A stretch of DNA of 9,563 bases from an uncultured Oceanobacillus sp. (lineage in GTDB: Bacteria > Bacillota > Bacilli > Bacillales > Amphibacillaceae), in assembly GCA_938004015.1 (NCBI GenBank), contig CALKWU010000208.1, positions 1 through 9,563 on the forward strand. Direction: 5' to 3'. Each line of letters begins with the position of its first letter. Positions within the stretch are counted from its first letter, which is position 1. Positions 1-6,068 of this stretch are shown piece by piece. Under the pieces are notes generated by a model. That model was not told the origin of the DNA. It made no database searches and worked only from the letters and a program-made list of their open reading frames with translations. Made by a program: the position numbers and the translations under genes.

Positions 1-115
1 CTGGGCTTGGCTCGGTATTGCCCACCATCCACTGACCATCCAGCTGGTTTGGGGTTCCACCGAATTCACGGAGTTATCATCTAAGCATTGCTGCTTAGAG
101 CGGCATTTCTTATTT
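1..115 (-). ncRNA. Group I self-splicing intron in hag, 5' part (runs off the window)
   Basis: Read on the minus strand, exon 1 ends CGGU at 116 and the intron starts at 115. A P1 helix can be drawn: exon CGGU plus intron A115 pair with UGCCG (105-101), giving the diagnostic U-G wobble at the splice site. P2 is a perfect 6-bp hairpin, CUAAGC/GCUUAG (98-81). The P element lies at 66-51. The Q element AAUACCGAGCCAA (19-7) closely matches the conserved group I form AAUCCUGAGCCAA. P4 forms from UUCGGU (64-59) with ACCGAG (16-11), and P5 from CCCA (53-50) with UGGG (24-21). The R and S elements, P7, the 3' splice site and any homing endonuclease lie beyond the left edge. Group I introns excise themselves from RNA using a guanosine cofactor. 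Splicing here would join codon 69 (Gly) to the rest of flagellin in phase 0. Subgroup not assigned. Confidence 0.88.
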
Positions 116-322
116 ACCGTCTTGTGCGTTTTTCTGTGCCATCTCCAATCCGCGGATTTGTCCACGCATTTTTTCAGAGATTGCAAGACCTGCAGCGTCA
201 TCTCCAGCACGGTTAATCCGTAGTCCGGAAGACAGCTTCTCCAAAGACTTCTGTACAGCGTTTTGGTTTGCTCCCAACTGACGATGTGCGTTAAGAGCAG
301 AAATGTTGTGATTGATAATCAT
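116..322 (-). CDS. hag: Flagellin, exon 1 (N-terminal 69 residues)
   Basis: Encodes the N-terminal D0/D1 part of flagellin, the filament subunit exported through the flagellar type III apparatus. The start MIINHNISALNAHRQL, the core KLSSGLRINRAGDDAAGLAI and the segment SEKMRGQIRGLEMA are hallmarks of Bacillaceae flagellins. Bacillus flagellins normally continue after QDG with ISLIQTAEGAL; here the reading frame meets Lys and then a stop (112-110) because the intron begins after the Gly codon. The rest of the gene must lie left of the window, after the intron. The ATG at 322 is chosen because a strong GGAGGT (336-331) sits 8 nt upstream and because family members start there; an in-frame ATG at 373 has no such site. 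Expression should depend on SigD and CsrA (see the leader elements). In Bacillus csrA usually sits just upstream of hag; here that position holds the divergent ATP-grasp gene. Confidence 0.93.
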
Positions 323-326
323 TTCT

Positions 327-340
327 ACATACCTCCATGT
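327..340 (-). promoter_or_regulatory. hag ribosome-binding site in a CsrA-type hairpin
   Basis: The Shine-Dalgarno GGAGGU (336-331) is the loop of a 4-bp stem, ACAU/AUGU. The ACAUGGAGGU segment resembles the known CsrA site (ACA..GGA, with GGA in a loop). In B. subtilis CsrA represses hag translation by binding two leader sites, one of them over the Shine-Dalgarno, and FliW relieves it. The hairpin is seen directly; CsrA control is inferred from this family knowledge. Confidence 0.6.
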
Positions 341-355
341 CATTTTTTCTTGCAA

Positions 356-371
356 GCCACATCCATTTGGC
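356..371 (-). promoter_or_regulatory. Second CsrA-type hairpin in the hag leader
   Basis: On the minus strand GCCA (371-368) pairs with UGGC (359-356), displaying AAUGGAUG with a GGA in the loop; AUGGAUGU resembles the 3' half of the CsrA consensus. It lies about 20 nt upstream of the Shine-Dalgarno hairpin, the same two-site arrangement known for B. subtilis hag. The stem is short, so the call rests mainly on the pairing of the two sites. Confidence 0.45.
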
Positions 372-382
372 AAGCTTTGTTA

Positions 383-408
383 TAATAATTCCATATAGGG
401 AATTATTA
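383..408 (-). repeat. Perfect 10-bp inverted repeat in the hag leader
   Basis: TAATAATTCC and GGAATTATTA flank a 6-nt loop. It lies inside the predicted hag transcript, between the SigD start region and the CsrA-type hairpins, and has no T-run on either side, so it is not a standard terminator. It could stabilise the 5' end of the mRNA or be a protein-binding palindrome. Role unknown. Confidence 0.5.
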
Positions 409-501
409 ACTCTTCCAAACATCTTTTGAGTTCATAACCGAAATTTCTACCCATCGTTAGGTATTGGCCAAAGCTATGACTCATTTGATGTTCCGATTCT
501 T

Positions 502-528
502 ATATCGACAAGTTTCCTAAAATGTTTA
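502..528 (-). promoter_or_regulatory. SigD (flagellar sigma) promoter of hag
   Basis: On the minus strand TAAA (528-525), a 15-nt spacer and GTCGATAT (509-502) match the SigD consensus TAAA-N15-GCCGATAT at 11 of 12 positions. Transcription should start near 495, giving a leader of about 170 nt before the ATG at 322. This agrees with SigD control of flagellin in Bacillus. Confidence 0.82.
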
Positions 529-565
529 ATGTTTAAATAAAATTTTTTTAAAGTCTCCCATCATC

Positions 566-592
566 TACAAAACAAGCTGTAAAAACCGATAT
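566..592 (+). promoter_or_regulatory. SigD-like promoter facing the ATP-grasp gene
   Basis: TACA (566-569), a 15-nt spacer and ACCGATAT (585-592) match the SigD consensus at 10 of 12 positions with the same spacing as the hag promoter. It would start transcription near 600, about 30 nt before the ATG at 629. A SigA alternative is possible, since AT-rich -10-like words (ATATAAG) follow, but no convincing -35 was seen. Confidence 0.45.
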
Positions 593-628
593 AAGATATA
601 GATATAAGTACATTTAAGGAGTGCTCCA

Positions 629-3133
629 ATGATCAAATTAGACGACAAACAAATCATGCAAGTGAAAAATATTTTGGATACATTGATTGAAGCAACAGAT
701 CACTTTTCTGACTTGGTAAAAAATAGAGAGCTGAATCAAAGTATTTTTATGTTCAGTTCAATAGTTGAAGGTTTTGAATCAATTAATAAGTTACTTCTTT
801 CCTACAAAGTGGAAACTAGAAAAAAAGAAAGAGATAAAATAGAACAATATTTGCTGTTCATCGCCCGTGAATTAGAACATGGGAACTTCATTAAGATAGC
901 CGAAATCATACAGTTTTCTTTATCGCCTCAACTAAGAAAACTTAGAGATGCATTTTCAACATATACCGATACCATTGAACAGAAACAAATAAAAATCGGT
1001 GTTTACATGGATTCTTATGATCCACTTAAGGCTTATCCAAAAGAAAGAATCCATGCTTTGATAGATGCAGCCGAAGAACAAGATGTAAAACTAGTCTTTT
1101 TCAGTTCTAACGATGTGGATCTTGATAGAAGAACAGTCAATGCAGATATTTATAAAGATGGAAAGTGGGAGAAAACAACAACCTCCCTTCCAGATATCAT
1201 CCATAATATTGGTTCAGTATCACGTGCTCAACAATCCATTGCCGATAGAAAATTACGGAGAATGATTCCCTTTACTAGTTTCTTTGTTGGAAACAAACTA
1301 TATCTACCAAAAAAGATGGTAAAATATCGCAAGTACGCTGAATTATTAGCTTTCTTTAGAGGTGTTACCGATATCTCAGTGGTGATTGATTTCATAGATG
1401 AGCATGGTCGGGGAGTATTAAAACCAATATTGGGTAGACGTGGGGAAAACATCTATTTTATCGAAAAAAAGGGAAATCATTATATCGTACGTGATCATAA
1501 CCAGGAACGGGTCTTTGGCAAACAAACATTTGAAGAGTGGATTCAAGATGTCGCCTTAAAACGAAAAGGCAGTTATATGATTCAAAAATATATCGAAAGT
1601 AGGACAAAACAGGGAGAACCATTCGACTTCCGTGCCCATATGCAAAAAAACGGTGAAGGCAAATGGCAAATCACACGAATATATCCACGTATTGGTCAAA
1701 AGAAAAGTATTTTGAGTAATATCAGTCGTGGTGGAAGAACTCAAGATTTTGACTCGTTTTTACAGGAAGAGTTCGGTGAAAAAGGAAAATCTTACGCCAA
1801 AGAATTACGAGAACTTTCCCTTAACCTATCCAAACATCTTGATAAATTGTATGGCTTTGCATTGGATGAGTTGGGACTTGACCTTACCATCGATAAAAAC
1901 GGCAGATTTTGGTTACACGAGGTTAATAATGGGCCTCAGTCGACATTTCATGAAAAAGAAAGAGCGCAAAACACGATTGCCTATGCCATATATTTAGCAA
2001 AAAATGGGATCGTCAATACGAATGAATTCCAGGAAATGCCTGATATGAAAGGACAATTCAACGCCAGAGCGACTAATTTGGAATGGGCAAATCTTGATGA
2101 TAAAACAAAAATCGGCATGTTGGTTAGTGGAAAAGAAGAGGAAGAATTGGCGGTTGCCTGTGCATATGTCGCCAACTATGAGGACGTACACTTTTATGTT
2201 TTTCGTCCTAATGACATTGATTTTGATGAAATGCTTATTCGCGGGAAATTCTATGAAAACAAACAATGGGTGGAAAAAGTCGTCGAGTACCCGGATGTCA
2301 TCTATGATCGCTTCCGTTTGAGAGGCGTTGGAAGATACAACCTCGTTTACCAGGAATTGGATGGTATTCCTTTCACTAATGAGTTTTATGGTAACTCTAT
2401 CAGTAAGCTGGAAGTTTACGATAAATTGAAAGGAAGTGGAAAAGTTGATGAACTGATTATTCCGTATCAGAAAGTCGAACGTGTAAAAGATATCTTTAAT
2501 TATATTGATAAATATGGAAAGGTTATATTGAAGCCCGAAGTTGGGTCATTCGCTAAGGGTGTCCACTTTATTTCAAAAGAAGAAGATGGTTCATATTTCA
2601 TGGTAATAGGTGAAAAAGAAGAAAATCACAGTGAATTTTCTCTTTCGAACTATCTAAGAGATCTACTTAAAAAAGGAACATTCATTGTCCAAGAATATAT
2701 AGAAACAAGAACCGTTGATGGACAACCGTTTGATATTAGGGTGCATATGATGAAAGACGAAAAAGGAAATTGGTCATTTGTTATAATATATCCAAGAATA
2801 GGAGTGAACTATGCTACCATTTCAGCCATGATAAAAGGTGGATATATCAGTAATCTAACTGGTTTTTTACAGAGAAACTTTGGAAATGAACACTGCGTCA
2901 AGATGGAGAAACACATAGAAAAAATTTCAAGAAAAATCGCAGACGTCTTCGAAAATCTCTATGATGAAAATATGAATGAATTAGCTTTAGATATTGCAAT
3001 TAATAAAAACAGGGAAATATTTCTTATTGAAATCAATGCTAATAAACCCGGTATTGTTAATGTATTTGATGTAGCAAAACATGCAATTCCTTATGCTAAA
3101 TTGTTGGCGAAACAAGCTAAACAAAGAAAGTAA
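629..3133 (+). CDS. Tandem YheC/YheD-like double ATP-grasp protein
   Basis: An 834-residue protein with two ATP-grasp units. ATP-grasp enzymes join a carboxylate, activated as acyl phosphate, to an amine or thiol. Residues 1-115 are a helical extension. Unit 1 spans about 120-460: pre-ATP-grasp domain, VLKP (Lys265), QKYIESR (319-325), FDFRAHM, YPRIG (352-356), SRGG, and metal-binding region LDLTID...HEVNN (Glu431, Asn433). Unit 2 spans about 492-830: ILKP (Lys635), QEYIETR (688-694), FDIRVHM, YPRIG (721-725), KGG, LALDIAI...EINAN (Glu801, Asn803). Both keep nucleotide- and Mg-binding residues, so both may be active. YheC/YheD proteins (spore-coat associated in Bacillus) normally carry one unit in roughly 360-450 residues. 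No signal peptide or membrane segment, so cytoplasmic. AAGGAG (616-621) lies 7 nt before the ATG. Substrate unknown; divergence from hag and a SigD-like promoter hint at a link to motility or flagellin modification (inference). Confidence 0.85.
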   Translation: MIKLDDKQIMQVKNILDTLIEATDHFSDLVKNRELNQSIFMFSSIVEGFESINKLLLSYKVETRKKERDKIEQYLLFIARELEHGNFIKIAEIIQFSLSPQLRKLRDAFSTYTDTIEQKQIKIGVYMDSYDPLKAYPKERIHALIDAAEEQDVKLVFFSSNDVDLDRRTVNADIYKDGKWEKTTTSLPDIIHNIGSVSRAQQSIADRKLRRMIPFTSFFVGNKLYLPKKMVKYRKYAELLAFFRGVTDISVVIDFIDEHGRGVLKPILGRRGENIYFIEKKGNHYIVRDHNQERVFGKQTFEEWIQDVALKRKGSYMIQKYIESRTKQGEPFDFRAHMQKNGEGKWQITRIYPRIGQKKSILSNISRGGRTQDFDSFLQEEFGEKGKSYAKELRELSLNLSKHLDKLYGFALDELGLDLTIDKNGRFWLHEVNNGPQSTFHEKERAQNTIAYAIYLAKNGIVNTNEFQEMPDMKGQFNARATNLEWANLDDKTKIGMLVSGKEEEELAVACAYVANYEDVHFYVFRPNDIDFDEMLIRGKFYENKQWVEKVVEYPDVIYDRFRLRGVGRYNLVYQELDGIPFTNEFYGNSISKLEVYDKLKGSGKVDELIIPYQKVERVKDIFNYIDKYGKVILKPEVGSFAKGVHFISKEEDGSYFMVIGEKEENHSEFSLSNYLRDLLKKGTFIVQEYIETRTVDGQPFDIRVHMMKDEKGNWSFVIIYPRIGVNYATISAMIKGGYISNLTGFLQRNFGNEHCVKMEKHIEKISRKIADVFENLYDENMNELALDIAINKNREIFLIEINANKPGIVNVFDVAKHAIPYAKLLAKQAKQRK

Positions 3134-3196
3134 TAAGAAGTAATTATCAGATTCTATGTATTATTTATTCTAGATTTAACTCTTTGAAGTTTTAAT

Positions 3197-3236
3197 GCTC
3201 ATAAAGTGTGTTTGAAACAAATATCACTTTATGAGC
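3197..3236. repeat. Perfect 12-bp inverted repeat with a nested hairpin
   Basis: GCTCATAAAGTG (3197-3208) and CACTTTATGAGC (3225-3236) are exact inverse copies. The 16-nt loop holds its own small palindrome, TGTTTGAAACA. It lies between the end of the ATP-grasp gene and the next operon, where it could end transcription of the first. However, neither side carries a proper T-run (TCTCATC on the right, ATTAAAAC on the minus-strand side). An operator or a module-boundary scar is equally possible. Confidence 0.55.
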
Positions 3237-3299
3237 TCTCATCTTCTTCACTGACGTCAAGCTATTCCAAAATCTCCGAGTCTGTGAAAGGAAAACGCA

Positions 3300-3881
3300 T
3301 TGACGGCTGAAATCGCTCGTTTGAATAAAGAAATCAAGCAACTTTGTTCCGATCTCTCATTAACCAAACAACAGATTCTCGCCGAAAAACGGAAAATCAA
3401 ATCCACCATCCAACGGGTCGACCTGACGAAATTGACAGTCGGCAAAGAATTCGACCGCAAAAAACGGAGATATTTGTACATCAAAGACAACATCGCCACT
3501 TTAAAATCCAAGAAACAAGGCTATGGCCACCCGTCCGGGATGTTTCAGAAAGTGAGGCCAATGCTCGCCAACCAGCCGACAGCAATGGACATCCGAAAAA
3601 ATGAAAGGCAATTGGAAAACGTATTGGATGACATGGTGGAAGCTGTCATCAGCTCCAACAGCCCCTTTTGCCGGACCGAACGTGAGACGATCCAAGATTT
3701 GAACAAACTACAGAGCCGCTTGTCCCGAACACGACGTGAAAAACATAGGAAAAACAGCGCAAAAAATCGGAATTTGCGATTGGTCCGGGATGAGTGCCAT
3801 GAACTCCGCCAAGATCTAAAAGCGATGGAAAAAGCAAATTACGGATTGGAACACTTGAACCCATCCGTTATTCATTCATGA
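3300..3881 (+). CDS. Small basic coiled-coil protein of unknown function
   Basis: Encodes 193 residues, not recognised. Residues 1-72 and about 98-180 are predicted by eye to be long charged helices with heptad-like spacing of Leu/Ile/Val, separated by a Gly/Pro-rich break (GYGHPSG, 74-80). The protein is strongly basic (KRKIK, RKKRR, RTRREKHRKNSAKNR), which would suit binding to nucleic acid or to an acidic partner. It has no membrane segment. The start is TTG at 3300, supported by AAAGGA (3287-3292) 7 nt upstream; no better in-frame start was seen. It is the first gene of a tight operon: its stop at 3879-3881 lies 17 nt before the preferred start of the nuclease-like gene. G+C is visibly higher than in the ATP-grasp gene before it. 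It may be a partner, regulator or antitoxin-like companion of the nuclease-like protein (inference from operon only). Confidence 0.72.
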   Translation: MTAEIARLNKEIKQLCSDLSLTKQQILAEKRKIKSTIQRVDLTKLTVGKEFDRKKRRYLYIKDNIATLKSKKQGYGHPSGMFQKVRPMLANQPTAMDIRKNERQLENVLDDMVEAVISSNSPFCRTERETIQDLNKLQSRLSRTRREKHRKNSAKNRNLRLVRDECHELRQDLKAMEKANYGLEHLNPSVIHS

Positions 3882-3898
3882 ATGGGGAAGTGAACACA

Positions 3899-5185
3899 AT
3901 GAGCATTACGAACAAACGTTTTTGGGAGTATTGGGAAAAGGGCATGTACGAGAAAGCATTGAATTGCGCAATGGAAGAGAAGAAAAGGGAAAACGACATG
4001 CAGACGATGTTGTTCGGAACCCCGGAAGAGATCAGACAGACCGGTCTTATCACAACAATCAGTGTTGGCGAGTTCATCCATGATTATGTCATGATAAGTC
4101 CAGTCGTCGTTAAGGGTCTTGATTTTGCTAGAAGTGAAGATTTATTTTCCTTGTTTACGTTGAGTCAGTTTGCAGGAAACATTAACACCTCAGTGCAGAC
4201 AAGTGACATGACCCAATTGCAAGGGTATGTCGCTGAACAAATGATTGCTGCGGAATTGCAAGCAAAAGGTCATGATGTCGAATTCCCCGAGGAACCGAAC
4301 AATCCCGGTTGGGATATTTTGATCGACGGTCAGAAATTTCAAGTGAAAAACTTGGCCAACCCGTATGCAGTCAGGGAGCATTTGGAAAAATATCCGGACA
4401 TCCCGGTCATTGTGAACGAAGAATTGGCACCATTTTTCGAAGGACACCCGAACGTATACATATCTAATCTTTCGAGGGGAGAAGTGTTGGAAGCGACTTC
4501 GAAAACTATCGACCATGCCGCCGATTTATTGGATTTTGAAATTCCATTGATTTCAATCGGAGTCAATTCCATTTATAACGTCAAACGGGTGTGGCATGAT
4601 GATATCACTATAAGAGTTGCAATCACAGACGTCTTGACAAATACGGCTTCACGGACCGTTTTAGGAGTACTTGGGCAAAAAGCTGGAACTATAGTTGGAT
4701 TGGCGTTATTCGGGCCTGCTGGGGCAATTACGGGAGCCACGTTGGGTGCCTTTGGCGGAATGAGCCAAGGAGGAAAACTTTCCACGAGGATCAAACGATT
4801 CATTTCCAAACAACAGGAACAAAAAACAAATCAAGCGGTCATCAACTTGATTGATCAAGCCGTCGTTCATATGAAGCATAAAGATGAAATTAAACAAAAG
4901 AAACTACAGAAACTCAAAGACAATTTAGTTGATTCTCGAGCGAATCGGGTGATTTTTGAACACATCAAAAAAAGACAGAAAAAAATGATGCTTTATCTTT
5001 CAAATAAAATAGAAGAACTCCAACAAATCAAACCCTCGATTCAACAAGGGAATACTTTTGTTTTGGATGTCTTGCCAGATGTATTCGTGATCATCACAAG
5101 AAGTGGAGTCCATCCTTCTCTCCTGCAAAAGGAAATCAAGGCTCTTCGATTCGCTACGGGGCGTTTAGCGGAAAAAATAAAGTAA
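3899..5185 (+). CDS. PD-(D/E)xK nuclease-like protein with glycine-zipper membrane segment
   Basis: A 428-residue protein, family not recognised. Residues 105-152 resemble a restriction-endonuclease-like core: helix QGYVAEQMIAAEL with Glu113, then GWDI (Asp139) and FQVK (Gln148, Lys150). This is the E...D-x8-QxK pattern of Mrr/Holliday-resolvase-like nucleases. Residues 253-291 form a hydrophobic Gly/Ala-rich stretch (GTIVGLALFGPAGAITGATL) typical of glycine-zipper membrane or pore-forming helices. The 295-375 tail is basic and helical, and a small hydrophobic domain follows (385-428). The ATG at 3899 is preferred because GGAAGTGA (3886-3893), nearly a perfect anti-Shine-Dalgarno match, precedes it by 5 nt. 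An in-frame ATG at 3878 overlaps the upstream stop (ATGA) but lacks a ribosome site, so coupled initiation there remains possible. A nuclease joined to a membrane segment is compatible with an abortive-infection effector; this is inference. Confidence 0.7.
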   Translation: MSITNKRFWEYWEKGMYEKALNCAMEEKKRENDMQTMLFGTPEEIRQTGLITTISVGEFIHDYVMISPVVVKGLDFARSEDLFSLFTLSQFAGNINTSVQTSDMTQLQGYVAEQMIAAELQAKGHDVEFPEEPNNPGWDILIDGQKFQVKNLANPYAVREHLEKYPDIPVIVNEELAPFFEGHPNVYISNLSRGEVLEATSKTIDHAADLLDFEIPLISIGVNSIYNVKRVWHDDITIRVAITDVLTNTASRTVLGVLGQKAGTIVGLALFGPAGAITGATLGAFGGMSQGGKLSTRIKRFISKQQEQKTNQAVINLIDQAVVHMKHKDEIKQKKLQKLKDNLVDSRANRVIFEHIKKRQKKMMLYLSNKIEELQQIKPSIQQGNTFVLDVLPDVFVIITRSGVHPSLLQKEIKALRFATGRLAEKIK

Positions 5186-5203
5186 CTCCACCCGAGTTAC
5201 TTT
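5179..5203. terminator. Bidirectional terminator between convergent genes
   Basis: AAAGTAACTC (5179-5188) and GAGTTACTTT (5194-5203) form a 10-bp stem around a 5-nt loop. Leftwards (minus strand) it is followed by TTTATTTTTT, a good intrinsic terminator for the gene ending at 5197. Rightwards the T-tract is weaker (TTTGCTATTT). The stop codons of both genes (5183-5185 and 5199-5197) lie inside the stem. Confidence 0.8.
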
Positions 5204-6021
5204 GCTATTTCAGTCTGTTCCCGCAAAAAAGGGATCATTTTGTATTTAAATTCAGTTTCATCAAGCCTTTCTTGATTAACCATAATGTTTAGAATATCGG
5301 TGGGAATGCTTTTGGCAATCGAATCTTTGTTTTGATCAAAATAGGCCTGAAAAATCCGCATTTCGATATCAATCCGTTTTTTGAATCGATATGGATCCGC
5401 TCTATGGAATAAGTAAGCGCAAATCAGATGATATATCGCTTTTTTATCAATATCTTCTTCCAATTTTATAAGATTCAAGTAAGAATATGCTAGATGAATA
5501 GTATTTAAATATAATTCTTTGTGGTCTAAAGTGTTCAAGAAAGTTTTGATGATCGATAACACTTCCTTTTTTGATAACGCTCCATCAAAAAAGTCAGTTT
5601 CTTGAAAGTGCAGCATCGCTTTTGCAGTTTCGGTATATACATTATGGATGTTTTCTTTTTGTGAAATTTCGTATATAAATTTCATATGTTCATTTACTTG
5701 ATCATAGTTTTTGGCATTCCATGCAGCAACGCTTTCCATGTAAATTTCATGTTCGTTCGTTTCTCTACTGAATAAAAACATAAGCTTTTTTATAATGCCT
5801 CTGATAAGAAAAATTGAACTTAGTACAAATATGATAGTAATAAATAAAACTTCAGCATGACTAACGACGTTTCCGATTATAAAATACAAATCATTCTTAA
5901 AACTTTCCACTAAAGGCAAAGCAGAATTTACAATAAAAGTAAAAAATATAAAAGACAACAGGATTAGTCCAGTGTTCATGAAGAAGGATAAGTAATATTT
6001 TTTTACTGATTCTTTATGCAC
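5197..6021 (-). CDS. Two-helix membrane protein with helical cytoplasmic domain, function unknown
   Basis: A 274-residue protein, not recognised. Two hydrophobic helices are clear at about 12-34 and 56-82, the second followed by a positive cluster (RGIIKKL overlapping its end). This suits an N-in, C-in hairpin anchoring a soluble domain in the cytoplasm. Residues 88-274 are all helical by composition, with pairs of amphipathic helices that recall TPR-like solenoids, but no repeat consensus could be confirmed. The start is GTG at 6021, with GAGGGGG (6035-6029) 7 nt upstream; the overlapping ATG at 6023 is out of frame. It is divergent from the three-helix coiled-coil gene, 47 nt apart, so the two probably share a control region and may act together at the membrane. 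AT-rich like that neighbour and unlike the nuclease-like gene it converges on. Possibly part of a membrane-bound defence complex (inference). Confidence 0.7.
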   Translation of the reverse strand: MHKESVKKYYLSFFMNTGLILLSFIFFTFIVNSALPLVESFKNDLYFIIGNVVSHAEVLFITIIFVLSSIFLIRGIIKKLMFLFSRETNEHEIYMESVAAWNAKNYDQVNEHMKFIYEISQKENIHNVYTETAKAMLHFQETDFFDGALSKKEVLSIIKTFLNTLDHKELYLNTIHLAYSYLNLIKLEEDIDKKAIYHLICAYLFHRADPYRFKKRIDIEMRIFQAYFDQNKDSIAKSIPTDILNIMVNQERLDETEFKYKMIPFLREQTEIAK

Positions 6022-6068
6022 ATTAATTCCCCCTCATAAGCATTATAAATGAAAAATGGTGAAATGAC

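Noticed and set aside
1..322. Flagellin pseudogene caused by a nonsense mutation
   Set aside because: Sequence after the Gly codon matches group I intron elements rather than mutated flagellin.
110..373. An 87-codon flagellin frame beginning at the ATG at 373 and ending at the stop at 110-112
   Set aside because: The ATG at 373 has no ribosome site and adds residues absent from the family; the 3' end reads into the intron. The exon is 322-116.
3878..3898. ATG at 3878 as start of the nuclease-like protein
   Set aside because: No Shine-Dalgarno precedes it, whereas the ATG at 3899 has GGAAGTGA at good spacing. Coupled initiation is kept only as an alternative.
4190..4897. Several minus-strand frames opposite the nuclease-like gene
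   Set aside because: They overlap a convincing plus-strand gene, carry no recognisable motifs and have no ribosome sites seen.
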